Source of the DNA: Shewanella algicola
GTDB lineage: Bacteria > Pseudomonadota > Gammaproteobacteria > Enterobacterales > Shewanellaceae
Direction: 5' to 3'
Assembly: GCF_014648035.1 (NCBI RefSeq)
Contig: NZ_BMQI01000013.1
Location: 1 to 64,000 of the forward strand
DNA length: 64,000 nucleotides
The translations under genes were made by a program, and so were the position numbers. Position 1 is the first letter of the stretch; every line of letters starts with the position of its first letter. The notes under the pieces were generated by a model that had not been told where the DNA came from, ran no database searches, and saw only the letters and a program-made list of their open reading frames with translations. Shown here piece after piece: positions 8,344 through 17,384 of the stretch.

Positions 8344-9042
8344 TTATAATTTTGACTCAATTAACTCAAGCGCTTCTTCTAGAATCGTTGATACTGCAGC
8401 GCGCGTTTGTTGTGGATTACGTGCTTTTATCGAGTTAAAAATCTCAGCGTGCTTTTGCACATCAGCACCGGGTACGCCTTTAATTTTATTGGTGTAGCGA
8501 ATACTGACTCTAAGCGCTGTGCTGATAAATTCAGTCAACTGCACAAAAAAACGATTACCACTGGCAATTAAAATACTGGTATGAAAAGCAATATCAGCCT
8601 CTAACGGATCATCTAACCCTTGCTCTGCTTCCACCATGCGCTCTAGGGCTTTCTCAATTGAAGCAATTTGCTCGTCCGACGCATTCATAGCAGCAAGTGC
8701 AGCAGCTTGAGGCTCTAACGCAACGCGCACCTGGGTAAATTCTTTTAATAAGGCTAATGACGGCTTACTACTCAAAATCCACTTTAATACGTCAGTATCA
8801 AACATGTTCCAATTGCTTTCAGGCAGCACGCGGATACCTTGTTTAGGCCGCGAAGAAATCAACCCTTTAGCAGACAACATCTTGACTGCTTCACGAGTAG
8901 AGCTGCGGCTCACGTCGTATTCGATGCACAAGTCAGCTTCTGACGGCAAACCTTCACCAACTGGGTAAACCCCTTTTACGATGGCGATCCCTAAATCGTG
9001 GGTGAGTTGATGGGTTAAATTTTGACGCGGTGAAGTGCTCAT
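8344..9042 (-). CDS. FadR/DgoR-subfamily GntR regulator, likely galactose or galactonate responsive
   Basis: Protein of 232 aa. The N-terminal winged helix (about residues 8-75) contains LPSEADLCIEYDVSRSSTREAV. A linker with WNMFDTDVLKWIL resembles the same region of E. coli DgoR. A C-terminal FCD domain has metal-ligand candidates in LEADIAFHTSI and KHAEIFNSI. It lies divergent from the SDR-dgoK-lactonase operon, the usual place for a local repressor. An inverted repeat GTTATATC...GATATAAC in its own promoter suggests autoregulation. The effector (galactose, galactonate or KDG-type acid) cannot be told from sequence. ATG is preceded by AAAGG. Confidence 0.88.
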   Translation of the reverse strand: MSTSPRQNLTHQLTHDLGIAIVKGVYPVGEGLPSEADLCIEYDVSRSSTREAVKMLSAKGLISSRPKQGIRVLPESNWNMFDTDVLKWILSSKPSLALLKEFTQVRVALEPQAAALAAMNASDEQIASIEKALERMVEAEQGLDDPLEADIAFHTSILIASGNRFFVQLTEFISTALRVSIRYTNKIKGVPGADVQKHAEIFNSIKARNPQQTRAAVSTILEEALELIESKL

Positions 9043-9076
9043 GCCTTTTACTGTCCAATATTCAGTACATAAATAT

Positions 9077-9110
9077 GTTATATCATATTTAAATGCGATT
9101 ACGATATAAC
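9077..9110. promoter_or_regulatory. Inverted-repeat control site in the regulator promoter
   Basis: GTTATATC (9077-9084) and GATATAAC (9103-9110) form a perfect 8-bp inverted repeat with 18 bp between arms. The left arm overlaps TTATATCATATTTAA, a 10/15 match to the palindrome seen at galT. It is 35 bp upstream of the regulator start codon. Confidence 0.5.
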
Positions 9111-9153
9111 TTTGTTTTACTCGTTGTTAATGTTAAAAATAACTAAAAATAAA

Positions 9154-9172
9154 TAGTATTTATCGGATTAAG
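9154..9172 (+). promoter_or_regulatory. Candidate GntR operator before the SDR operon
   Basis: TAGTATTTATCGGATTAAG matches the galT operator TAGTATTTATCATATAAAT over the first 11 bases and more weakly after that. It lies 63 bp upstream of the GTG start of the SDR gene. Confidence 0.45.
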
Positions 9173-9234
9173 TTGTTAATCCAACATACCGCTAGTTAAC
9201 CATAAGCAAAAATAATAGGTTTGGAGCGTTATCT

Positions 9235-10002
9235 GTGAGTCAGTCCACTCAGTACCAAGACTTAACAAACAAAGTCATCTTTATTACCGGCGGAGCCAGT
9301 GGTATTGGTGCGGCAATGGTTGAAGCTTTTGCCCGCCAACATGCCAAAGTGGCCTTTATTGATATAGACCAACAAGCGGCAGATGCGCTTAAACAAAAAC
9401 TGACACAAAATGAACTCACCTCTATTTGGTTTCGCGCTGTCGATGCCACCGATTCTGAGTCGCTGCAGTTAGCCATTAGAGACGTTGCTGAGCATTTTGG
9501 TCGCTTTGATGTGTTAATCAATAATGTCGCCAATGATGCACGCCAGGATGTCGAAACCATTTCGGCACACGACTGGCACAAGTGTATGCAAATCAACCTA
9601 GACCCAGCCTTTTTTGCCTCTCAGGCAGCCTACAGCCAAATGAAACTCCAGCATTCGGGCAGTATTATTAACTTCAGCTCAATTACCGCATTATTAGGCT
9701 CGCAACAAATGACCGGCTATGTGACGGCAAAAGCGGGCTTAATTGGGATGACACGCTCATTATCGCGGGAGTTTGGGGACGCAGGTATTCGCGTCAATGC
9801 CATTTTACCTGGCTGGGTCGCAACTGAAAAACAGCTGTCGAGCTGGCTAACCGAACAAGAAGAACAAAAGTGGACCGATGCAATGGCCTTAAAACGTCGT
9901 ATTACCCCTGAAGACGTCGCTAAGCTAGCACTATTTTTAGCATCCGATAACAGTGAACTCATCACCGGACAGTGTATTAATATTGACGGTGGGAGAGCCT
10001 AG
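9235..10002 (+). CDS. SDR-family sugar dehydrogenase, probably galactose 1-dehydrogenase
   Basis: Short-chain dehydrogenase of 255 aa. The NAD(P) motif TGGASGIG is at about residues 19-26, NNVAND marks the adenine pocket, and the catalytic Ser...Tyr-x3-Lys set is in NFSSITALLG and GYVTAKAG. The C-terminus ends GQCINIDGGRA. In context (lactonase and DgoK directly downstream) the likely reaction is galactose to galactonolactone, step one of the DeLey-Doudoroff route. A related aldose such as arabinose or fucose cannot be excluded. The start is GTG, supported by GGAG eight bases upstream. First gene of a three-gene operon. Confidence 0.85.
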   Translation: MSQSTQYQDLTNKVIFITGGASGIGAAMVEAFARQHAKVAFIDIDQQAADALKQKLTQNELTSIWFRAVDATDSESLQLAIRDVAEHFGRFDVLINNVANDARQDVETISAHDWHKCMQINLDPAFFASQAAYSQMKLQHSGSIINFSSITALLGSQQMTGYVTAKAGLIGMTRSLSREFGDAGIRVNAILPGWVATEKQLSSWLTEQEEQKWTDAMALKRRITPEDVAKLALFLASDNSELITGQCINIDGGRA

Positions 10003-10003
10003 T

Positions 10004-10966
10004 TTGTTTACTGAACATCAACACTTTATTGCCGTAGATTGGGGTACCAGTCATTTACGCGCTTACCTGTGTTTGGCTGAAGCCAATAAACCGCTTACCG
10101 TACTTGAGCAAGGCAACAATGTTGGCGTAAAAAAAATCATTACCGACTTTGAAACAACGTTAATGGACAGTGTCGCTCCTTGGGCAGCACGTTTTGGTCA
10201 ATTACCCATATTAATGATTGGCCAAATAGGCTCCAGCATTGGTTGGAAAGAAACCCAATATCTGGCTTGCCCCATTTCGCCGACAGAAGTGATTAGTGCG
10301 GGCACCCGCTTTAATTGCCAGGGCCATCAGGTAACGATTTATCCTGGTTTGCGTTGTCAATTACACAACCATTTGCATGATTCTATGCGCGGCGAAGAGT
10401 TCCATTTGCTTGGTTGGTTAGCCATGGCACCACAGCACTTACAAGGTCGGCATTTAGTGTGTTTACCAGGTACTCATACTAAATGGGTATTAATTGAAGA
10501 TGGTAAAGTGGTGTTATTTAAAACCGCCCTAACCGGTGAGCTATATGACTTACTGTCGTCTAATAGTGTACTGATCCAAGAAAAAGTCTCTGATTTAGAG
10601 TTTGATTTTGATGCCTTTATTCAAGGGGCTGACTTTAGCTTATCTTCTGCCACCGACAATTTCGCCCACGGATTATACAGCGTGCGCAGCAAGCAACTCT
10701 TCGAGGGCTATACCACTAAACAAGCCCATGCTTATTTGTCTGGTTTATTAATTGGTTGTGATGTGCGCGCAGCTAAACATGCAACTGAATGGCAATTAAC
10801 CCAATTGAGTTCTGTGGCCATTATTGGTCCGCCTCATCTGAGCCAATGCTTTGCTAAAGCCTTAAATTTTTGCAACATTAACACCACTCTTTGGGATGTC
10901 ACTGAAGCAACACTCGCAGGCTTCAATATGGTGTACCAGCAAGCGATAAAAACTAGTAATGATTAG
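10004..10966 (+). CDS. dgoK: 2-dehydro-3-deoxygalactonokinase
   Basis: Sugar-acid kinase of 320 aa that phosphorylates 2-keto-3-deoxygalactonate. The N-terminal phosphate-binding motif is FIAVDWGTSHLRAYL. Further family features are LIGQIGSSIGW, PGLRC and the PGTHTKWVLIEDGKV ATPase segment. The frame is open from 9953, but that start would overlap the SDR gene by 50 bp with no ribosome-binding site. The TTG at 10004, one base after the SDR stop, has GGGAGAG six bases upstream and gives the expected N-terminus, so it is preferred. It overlaps the lactonase gene by 8 bp. The dehydratase (dgoD) and aldolase (dgoA) are missing nearby. Confidence 0.9.
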   Translation: MFTEHQHFIAVDWGTSHLRAYLCLAEANKPLTVLEQGNNVGVKKIITDFETTLMDSVAPWAARFGQLPILMIGQIGSSIGWKETQYLACPISPTEVISAGTRFNCQGHQVTIYPGLRCQLHNHLHDSMRGEEFHLLGWLAMAPQHLQGRHLVCLPGTHTKWVLIEDGKVVLFKTALTGELYDLLSSNSVLIQEKVSDLEFDFDAFIQGADFSLSSATDNFAHGLYSVRSKQLFEGYTTKQAHAYLSGLLIGCDVRAAKHATEWQLTQLSSVAIIGPPHLSQCFAKALNFCNINTTLWDVTEATLAGFNMVYQQAIKTSND

Positions 10967-11876
10967 TCTTTCATCTTGTATTGGCGAGCTTATTCAGGTT
11001 ATTCCTTCCCAAAACCAATTGGGGGAAAATGCCTTATGGCACCCACAGCATCGCGCAATTTATTGGATAGATATTATGGCGGGCGACATCCATAAATACA
11101 CTATCGATGACCAAGCACACCAGCAATATCATTTACCTTACCGCATCGGCAGTTTTGCATTTTTAGCCGACCAGAATGCACATCAAGTGATTGTGGCATT
11201 TGAACAAGGTTTTGCGTTGTATCATCTTGAAACCCATGCAATAACCTGGCTTAACCAACCGGAAGGCACACAGCTTGGAAATCGTTTTAATGATGGTCGC
11301 ACCGACCGATGCGGCCATTTTTGGGCTGGCACCATGGTTGAAACACGCCACACGCCACAGCAGCAAGGTAGCCTTTATCGTGTAGACCACCAGGGGCAAT
11401 ACCATAAATATTTTAGCGATATAATGATATCAAACGGCCTATGCTGGAGCCCAGACGGCAGTATCATGTATCACGCAGACTCTGAGCGCCATTGTATTTA
11501 TCAGTACAAGTACTGCCAGCAAAGCCATGCATTAAGCCAAAAACAGCTCTTTGCTACAACAGAAAATCATGTATTTCCTGATGGTTCTACCGTGGATACC
11601 GACGGTTTTATGTGGAATGCGCAATGGGGCGATCATAGCGTAGTGCGCTATAACCCTGATGGTAAGATAGTTGAAAAACTGGTTGTTCCTGCGGTGCAGC
11701 CATCAAGCGTGGCAATAGGTGGACCTAACCTAGATTGGCTGATTGTCACCACATCTCGTATCGAATTATCACCACAACAATTATTAGACTACCCGTTGTC
11801 TGGCAATGTGTTTATTTACCAATTAAATAACGTCACTGGTATTGTCGACACCCCTTGTGGCCTGCTAAAAGCCTAA
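10959..11876 (+). CDS. SMP-30/gluconolaconase-family lactonase, probably galactonolactonase
   Basis: Six-bladed propeller of the SMP-30/regucalcin family, 305 aa. It has the first metal-ligand Glu in LGENALWHP, RFNDGRTD, the Asn in MISNGLCWSPDG, and the acid Asp region PDGSTVDTDGFMWNAQWG. It would hydrolyse galactono-1,4/1,5-lactone made by the SDR enzyme. The ATG overlaps the end of dgoK by 8 bp (translational coupling). The product is cytoplasmic. Third and last gene of the operon, ending at a hairpin shared with the convergent glpD. Confidence 0.88.
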   Translation: MISLSSCIGELIQVIPSQNQLGENALWHPQHRAIYWIDIMAGDIHKYTIDDQAHQQYHLPYRIGSFAFLADQNAHQVIVAFEQGFALYHLETHAITWLNQPEGTQLGNRFNDGRTDRCGHFWAGTMVETRHTPQQQGSLYRVDHQGQYHKYFSDIMISNGLCWSPDGSIMYHADSERHCIYQYKYCQQSHALSQKQLFATTENHVFPDGSTVDTDGFMWNAQWGDHSVVRYNPDGKIVEKLVVPAVQPSSVAIGGPNLDWLIVTTSRIELSPQQLLDYPLSGNVFIYQLNNVTGIVDTPCGLLKA

Positions 11877-11882
11877 ACTAAA

Positions 11883-11910
11883 ACGCCAATATCAACAGGG
11901 ATATTGGCGT
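11883..11910 (-). terminator. Terminator of glpD
   Basis: Perfect 11-bp stem ACGCCAATATC / GATATTGGCGT with a six-base loop. A T-rich tail follows only on the minus strand, so it mainly ends glpD transcription. It may also slow transcripts from the lactonase operon. Confidence 0.75.
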
Positions 11911-11956
11911 GTAATATGATTACAAATTAACCTCAGCTAGGGCTAATACGGCTTAC

Positions 11957-13480
11957 CTAGCCCGCCTGCTGTGAAGCCTCAACCACGTTAGCCTGAGTCG
12001 CCTGCATATAGTTGCTCAGTTGCTGTTGTTGCTCTGCAGAAAAATGCAATCCAAGCTTTGTTCGACGCCACAGCACATCTTGACTAGTACAAGCCCATTC
12101 GTTTGCCATCACATAGTCAACTTCGGCCTGATAAAGCCCATGGCCAAAATCGATACCTAATGCTTCAGCTGAGTTAGCGTCATTTAAAATATATTGGGTT
12201 CTCGCGCCATAAGTACGCAATAACCGGCTAATGTATTTTGGTGCTAACCACTGATATTGTTGCTGATAAATACGGGTTAACTCGGCTAAATGACTAAAGT
12301 CACCACCGGGCAATACCTGTTGTGCAGTCCAAGGGTTACCCATTTTAGGATGAAACGGCTTAAGACGATTCACTGCCGCTTCGGCCAGTTTGCGATACGT
12401 GGTAATTTTACCGCCAAATACCGACAACAAGGCCGCTTTACCTTTGGGGGCATCGACAATAAAGGTGTAATCACGCGTAACAGATTGTGCCGATTCAGAC
12501 TCATCATCCATCAAGGGTCTCACCCCAGAAAAAGTATGTACAATGTCTTGTTCACTAATGGTGGTTTTAAAATAATGATTAGTAATATTAACAAGGTAAT
12601 CAATTTCTTGTTGATCAATCCTCACATCTTTGGGATTACCAACGAAATCAACATCCGTGGTGCCAATCAATGAAAAATCATCTTCAAACGGGATCACAAA
12701 AACGATTCGTTGATCTTCGTTTTGTAAGATATAAGCATGTGGCTGCTGGTGGATTTTAGGCACCACAATATGGCTACCTTTCACCAAACGGATTTTTTGC
12801 GGTGAAGGCTGCTTGATGACATGACTAAATAAACTCGACACCCAGGGACCAGAAGCATTCACCACGGTTTTAGCCAGCACATCGCGCACCGATTGTTCAG
12901 CCAGGTTTTGTAAGCTTAAACGCCAAAACTCGCCCTGACGCTCAGCATTAATGCAACGCGTTTGAGTGCAAATTTGCGCCCCTAACTCTTTTGCAGCTAA
13001 CGCATTTAATACCACTAAACGAGAGTCATCTACCCAGGCATCTGAATATTCAAAACCTTGAATAAAGCTTGGTTTTAACGGGCTATCGGCACTAAAGGCG
13101 ATTTTTCTTGAACCACTTAACGTGGCGCGCGAGGCCAAATTATCATATAGAAATAATCCCAGACGGATCATCCATGATGGGCGTAAATGCGCCTGATGCG
13201 GGAGTCTAAACGTTAATGGGGTAATTAAATGTGGCGCTTTTTTTAATAGCACTTCACGCTCAGCCAAAGCCTCTTTAACTAAGCGAAATTCATAATGCTC
13301 TAAATAACGTAAGCCGCCATGAATTAACTTACTGCTGTTAGACGATGTCGCCGAGGCTAAATCGTTTTGTTCACACAGTAATACACTCAATCCACGCCCT
13401 ACCGAATCGGCCGCTATTCCAACACCGTTAATGCCACCGCCAATCACGACAACATCGACTATCTCTATATCGGCTTCCAT
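11957..13480 (-). CDS. glpD: Aerobic glycerol-3-phosphate dehydrogenase
   Basis: FAD-dependent membrane-peripheral enzyme of 507 aa that oxidises glycerol 3-phosphate to dihydroxyacetone phosphate and feeds electrons to quinone. The dinucleotide motif is VVVIGGGINGVGIAADSVGRG, with SSNSSKLIHGGLRYL, LVKGSHIVVP, FVIPFEDDFSLIGTTD and FSGVRPL after it. The C-terminal DAO_C domain is intact. Length is as in E. coli GlpD. There is no glpK, glpF or glpR here. It sits inside the galactose region, divergent from galT, with a copy of the putative GntR operator 21 bp upstream of its start, so co-regulation with galactoside catabolism is inferred. Confidence 0.93.
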   Translation of the reverse strand: MEADIEIVDVVVIGGGINGVGIAADSVGRGLSVLLCEQNDLASATSSNSSKLIHGGLRYLEHYEFRLVKEALAEREVLLKKAPHLITPLTFRLPHQAHLRPSWMIRLGLFLYDNLASRATLSGSRKIAFSADSPLKPSFIQGFEYSDAWVDDSRLVVLNALAAKELGAQICTQTRCINAERQGEFWRLSLQNLAEQSVRDVLAKTVVNASGPWVSSLFSHVIKQPSPQKIRLVKGSHIVVPKIHQQPHAYILQNEDQRIVFVIPFEDDFSLIGTTDVDFVGNPKDVRIDQQEIDYLVNITNHYFKTTISEQDIVHTFSGVRPLMDDESESAQSVTRDYTFIVDAPKGKAALLSVFGGKITTYRKLAEAAVNRLKPFHPKMGNPWTAQQVLPGGDFSHLAELTRIYQQQYQWLAPKYISRLLRTYGARTQYILNDANSAEALGIDFGHGLYQAEVDYVMANEWACTSQDVLWRRTKLGLHFSAEQQQQLSNYMQATQANVVEASQQAG

Positions 13481-13500
13481 TTACGTACCCACCTGCTAAA

Positions 13501-13519
13501 ATAAATATGATAAATACTA
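13501..13519 (-). promoter_or_regulatory. Candidate GntR operator before glpD
   Basis: The minus strand reads TAGTATTTATCATATTTAT, 17 of 19 identical to the operator before galT. It is 21 bp upstream of the glpD start, so bound protein would block the promoter or leader. Confidence 0.6.
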
Positions 13520-13621
13520 TATATTAATCACATAATAGAGTGACTCACCGTTAATTGACAAGCAGAATTAGAAAGATCTTGTCGAAATTGATTACATCTT
13601 GTTAAATAAAATACTTAATAG

Positions 13622-13640
13622 TAGTATTTATCATATAAAT
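13622..13640 (+). promoter_or_regulatory. Candidate GntR operator before galT
   Basis: TAGTATTTATCATATAAAT contains the perfect interrupted palindrome ATTTAT-CAT-ATAAAT. A weaker second copy, ATTTATCATCGTATG, follows at 13652. It is 82 bp upstream of galT. I use it as the reference for the family of sites in the locus. Confidence 0.6.
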
Positions 13641-13721
13641 TAATTTGTATAATTTATCATCGTATGAATGTTGCCCTAAAAACGGTAAGGCGACAGCATA
13701 AACACAGATAAAAGGATTGCC

Positions 13722-14771
13722 ATGAGCCAGTTTGAATTTACCCACAGACGAAAAAACCCGTTAACGGGTAATTGGGTGCTAGTGTCGCCACACAGAAATA
13801 ACCGTCCATGGTTAGGTGCGACTGAAAAAAGTGCCCCTTCAAACTTACCAGAACACGATGAGACATGCCCATTGTGCCCAGGTAATCAACGCGCTAATGA
13901 CACCCATAACCCTGAGTATGACAAAACCTTTGTGTTCACCAATGACTTTGGCGCTCTCACACCTCACGTAGCAGAGCAAGCAGCACAACTTGAAACAAAC
14001 CCATTATTTGAAATAGAAGCTGCCACGGGCGAATGTCGGGTGATTTGTTTTTCACCTAAACACAATAAAACCCTACCCGAACTACCTGCTAACGAAATTA
14101 AAGACGTTGTCGATACCTGGAAACAGCACTATGTAGAACTGTCTGCCCAGTATGCTTGTGTGCATATTTTTGAAAATAAAGGCGCCGTGATGGGCTGCTC
14201 ACAACCGCACCCACACGGGCAAGTTTGGGCCCACAGCCATTTATCGACAGAAATCCAATTAGAACAAGCCAGCCAACATCAATACCAACAAACCCACGGC
14301 AGCAATTTACTCGCCGATTACGTTAAGCGTGAAATAGCTGATGGTGAACGTGTGGTATACCAAAATGACCACTGGCTAGTTGTTGTACCATTTTGGGCGG
14401 CATGGCCATTTGAAACCTTATTAGTCAGTAAAGATGACGTACGTCATTTTGGCCAATTAACTGAAGCGCAATCAACCGCTCTCGCTGACGCCATAAAAGT
14501 GCTCACCACCCGTTATGACAACGTGTTTAATTGCAGTTTCCCATACTCGATGGGTTGGCACTGCGCCCCAAGTGACTTAGACGATGATAGCCACTGGCGC
14601 ATGCATGCACACTTTTATCCACCATTATTGCGCTCAGCTACGGTAAAAAAACACATGGTCGGCTATGAGATGCTAGCCGAAAGCCAACGCGATTTAAGCC
14701 CTGAAACCGCTGCAAAAATACTAAAAAATGCCAGCGACGTACACTACACCGAAGGAAATCAACATGACTAA
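13722..14771 (+). CDS. galT: Galactose-1-phosphate uridylyltransferase
   Basis: Leloir-pathway enzyme of 349 aa that exchanges galactose 1-phosphate with UDP-glucose. HIT-like fold. The zinc-site cysteines are in ETCPLCPGN. NKGAVMGCSQPHPHGQVW holds the catalytic His-Pro-His. FFWAAWPFETLL-type sequence (VPFWAAWPFETLL) and the C-terminal HFYPPLLRSATVKKHMVGYEM are typical of the family. ATG is preceded by AAGGATTG. It overlaps galK by 8 bp. The epimerase galE needed to close the cycle is not in the window. Confidence 0.97.
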   Translation: MSQFEFTHRRKNPLTGNWVLVSPHRNNRPWLGATEKSAPSNLPEHDETCPLCPGNQRANDTHNPEYDKTFVFTNDFGALTPHVAEQAAQLETNPLFEIEAATGECRVICFSPKHNKTLPELPANEIKDVVDTWKQHYVELSAQYACVHIFENKGAVMGCSQPHPHGQVWAHSHLSTEIQLEQASQHQYQQTHGSNLLADYVKREIADGERVVYQNDHWLVVVPFWAAWPFETLLVSKDDVRHFGQLTEAQSTALADAIKVLTTRYDNVFNCSFPYSMGWHCAPSDLDDDSHWRMHAHFYPPLLRSATVKKHMVGYEMLAESQRDLSPETAAKILKNASDVHYTEGNQHD

Positions 14772-15912
14772 CAGCGCGCTGCAGGCATTGTTTACCCAGC
14801 AATATGGATCAGATGCACAAGGTGTGGTCAGCGCACCCGGTCGTGTTAATTTGATTGGTGAATTTACCGATTACAACCAGGGGTATGTTTTACCTTGCGC
14901 CTTAACATTTCGCACTCAAGTGCTTTATCGTTTACGCAACGACAATAACGTTAATGTTATTTCGACAATGTATCCCAATGAACAAGAAAGCTTTGAGGTT
15001 AATCAAACGATTACTCAAGGTAGCTCGCAATGGGGTAACTACATTCGCGCAGTCGCTTTTGTGCTAAACCGTGCGGGCCACCAGCTCAATGGTGTTGATT
15101 TACTGATTGAAAGTAACGTCCCTCAAGGCAGTGGTTTATCATCGTCTGCAGCCCTTGAAGTGGCAATTGCAGGTATGTTTAATCACGTCTGTGGTTTGAA
15201 CCTTAGCGAAGAGCAAATTGCGTTATTTGGCCAAGAAGCTGAAAACGACTTTATGGATTGCCAATGCGGCATTATGGATCAGCTCATTTCAGCTAAAGGT
15301 CAACAAGACCAAGCCTTATTGATTGACTGCCAAAACCTACAAACTCAAGCGGTAACCATTCCTACCGACTTATCAATTGTGATTGTTAATTCAAACTATC
15401 CACGCAAGTTAGTCGACAGTGAATACAACCGACGCCGCATAGACTGTGAACAAGCCGCAAGCAAAATGGGCCTAACCACGTTACGCGACGCTAATTTGAC
15501 ATTACTAGCGCAAACAAAACCGCAAATGAGCGCAGACGAGTTTGCCCGCGCCCATCATGTTATTACCGAAAACGACCGCGTGATTGCCGCAACCAAAGCG
15601 CTAGCCAATAACGACATTGAACAACTGCGAATATTGATGACCGCATCGCACCAGTCACTCAAGCATGACTTTGAAGTGACCGTGCCAGCAACCGACGGCC
15701 TAGTGCAAATTTGCCAACAAGCACTGGGCGATCGTGGTGCAGTACGCATGACCGGAGGCGGTTTTGGCGGTGCGATTGTTTGTTTATGTCGCCACGAAGA
15801 TGTCGCGGTCATTCAGCAAGCAGTAGAACAGCAATACTTTGCCCAGTGTAATCTGCAAGCCGACATCTATGTGTGTACCGCAGGTAACGGACTGACAGTA
15901 CAACCATACTAA
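14764..15912 (+). CDS. galK: Galactokinase
   Basis: GHMP-family kinase of 382 aa that phosphorylates alpha-D-galactose at C1. Motifs are APGRVNLIGEFTDYNQGYVLP (galactose-binding signature), PQGSGLSSSAALEVA (ATP loop) and RMTGGGFGGAIVCL (motif 3). The start is the ATG at 14764, which overlaps the galT stop (ATGACTAA) and has GAAGGA upstream; an upstream in-frame ATG inside galT has no such support. Two-gene operon with galT, under the operator at 13622. Confidence 0.97.
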   Translation: MTNSALQALFTQQYGSDAQGVVSAPGRVNLIGEFTDYNQGYVLPCALTFRTQVLYRLRNDNNVNVISTMYPNEQESFEVNQTITQGSSQWGNYIRAVAFVLNRAGHQLNGVDLLIESNVPQGSGLSSSAALEVAIAGMFNHVCGLNLSEEQIALFGQEAENDFMDCQCGIMDQLISAKGQQDQALLIDCQNLQTQAVTIPTDLSIVIVNSNYPRKLVDSEYNRRRIDCEQAASKMGLTTLRDANLTLLAQTKPQMSADEFARAHHVITENDRVIAATKALANNDIEQLRILMTASHQSLKHDFEVTVPATDGLVQICQQALGDRGAVRMTGGGFGGAIVCLCRHEDVAVIQQAVEQQYFAQCNLQADIYVCTAGNGLTVQPY

Positions 15913-15965
15913 AAGCCTACACTCATTTGTATCAACACGCTATGCGGGCAAGAATTAGCACCCGC

Positions 15966-15990
15966 TATGCATCAGCCTTATTGATGCATA
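15966..15990 (+). other. Hairpin between galK and the secreted hydrolase gene
   Basis: Perfect 9-bp inverted repeat TATGCATCA / TGATGCATA with a 7-base loop and no T-run. It lies 33 bp before the hydrolase start codon. It could be a processing or regulatory element; it is not a classic terminator. Confidence 0.4.
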
Positions 15991-16022
15991 TGGAAATGAA
16001 CTACCGAAAAGGACAGCATTAA

Positions 16023-17363
16023 ATGTATAAAAAGACGCTCAGCTGCGCAGCATTATTATGGTTAAGCACCTCCACTGTCGTGGTGGCAGGCACACTAAAT
16101 CCAGACACCAATGCAGCATCTCAACCTGAGCAACTTTATCCAACATTGCTGCCCAAAGAAGCCCTGCCTGAATTAGCTCAAATTGGCCAATATTCAGTGG
16201 GTGTAAAAACGGTTCAGCTGGTGAATAAAAAACAATTTAACCCGAGCAGCCAAACCCTTGAAGACCGAAAGCTAACCGTAGAAGTTTGGTACCCAACCAA
16301 TAAAACTCCTACAACCACACCCAAAGCAGTTTACCGTGACGAAACGCGCTTAGGCTTACCCTTTGCATTACAAGGCAATGCCATTCGCGAAGCCGAAGTG
16401 GTTAACTTAACAGGCCAGCCATTCCCATTAGTGGTGTTATCGCACGGCTATACCGGTTATCGCACCATTATGTTTTATTTGGCAGAGCATTTAGCCTCAC
16501 ACGGTTATGTGGTGGCAGCACTTGATCATACCGACTCGACCAATGCCGACGTCGACATGGTTAATGCACCGTTTAGTGGTTTTTTTAGTACGCTACTGAA
16601 TCGCTCTCGCGATCAGCAATTTACTCTTGATTATTTTACTAACACAGACAATTTTGTTAGCAGCATAATCGACACTCAACGTGCTGGATTAATTGGTTAT
16701 TCAATGGGCGGCTATGGTGCGGTAAATACCGTTGGCGGCTGTTACCAATTTAATCAACAAACCGCGGCCACGTTTACCGGCAGTAAAGATGTGAATGTGA
16801 TTAATGGTGCGATTGCATTGCTCAATACCTGTGCTGGTGGTCAATCTGCGCCAGCAAAAGTCGACCCTAAATGGAAAGCCATGATAGCCATGGCACCTTG
16901 GGGCGGAAACTATCAACTGTTTAATTCTGAGTCGCTTGCCAAAATCACGACCCCAACGTTATATGTTTCTGGCGACCTTGATGATATTTCAGGGTACAAA
17001 GGCATCCAATCGTTATACCAAAAAACCGGTGGCGACAGCACTTATATGCTTACCTACCACAACGCACGCCACAACATAGCGCCTCATCCTGCACCACACA
17101 TTGCTTACCAAAATGAAATAGACCTTGGTCATTACTTTGAGCCAGCATGGAGCAACACTCAACTCAACACTATCAATAAACACTTCGCATTAGCCATGAT
17201 GAATTGTCATGTTAAAAATCAACAAGATAAATGTGCATTCTTACAGCTCAATGGTCAATCAAATGAACAAGATGCCCAAGGCAACCCAACACCCGCATGG
17301 AAAGGGTTTGCCCATCGCTACGCGACAGGAATGTCATGGGATATGAAAAAGCCTAAGCCTTAG
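16023..17363 (+). CDS. Secreted alpha/beta-hydrolase, lipase or carboxylesterase-like (PAF-acetylhydrolase/dienelactone hydrolase type)
   Basis: Protein of 446 aa with an N-terminal signal peptide (MYKKTLSCAALLWLSTSTVVVAG), so periplasmic or extracellular. The oxyanion region is VVLSHGYTGYRT. The nucleophile Ser227 is in GYSMGG, the acid is probably in VSGDLDDISG, and the catalytic His is in YHNARHNIAPH. It resembles PAF-AH-like esterases. It follows galK by 110 bp on the same strand and has its own terminator. In a galactoside locus it could deacylate a lipid-linked or acetylated galactoside. The exact substrate is unknown. ATG is preceded by AAGGA. Confidence 0.8.
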   Translation: MYKKTLSCAALLWLSTSTVVVAGTLNPDTNAASQPEQLYPTLLPKEALPELAQIGQYSVGVKTVQLVNKKQFNPSSQTLEDRKLTVEVWYPTNKTPTTTPKAVYRDETRLGLPFALQGNAIREAEVVNLTGQPFPLVVLSHGYTGYRTIMFYLAEHLASHGYVVAALDHTDSTNADVDMVNAPFSGFFSTLLNRSRDQQFTLDYFTNTDNFVSSIIDTQRAGLIGYSMGGYGAVNTVGGCYQFNQQTAATFTGSKDVNVINGAIALLNTCAGGQSAPAKVDPKWKAMIAMAPWGGNYQLFNSESLAKITTPTLYVSGDLDDISGYKGIQSLYQKTGGDSTYMLTYHNARHNIAPHPAPHIAYQNEIDLGHYFEPAWSNTQLNTINKHFALAMMNCHVKNQQDKCAFLQLNGQSNEQDAQGNPTPAWKGFAHRYATGMSWDMKKPKP

Positions 17364-17384
17364 TCGTTTAGCGATTACCATTCT

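Noticed and set aside
12290..12673. Open frame of 127 codons on the plus strand inside glpD
   Set aside because: It lies wholly antisense to a clear glpD gene and shows no ribosome-binding site or family motif.
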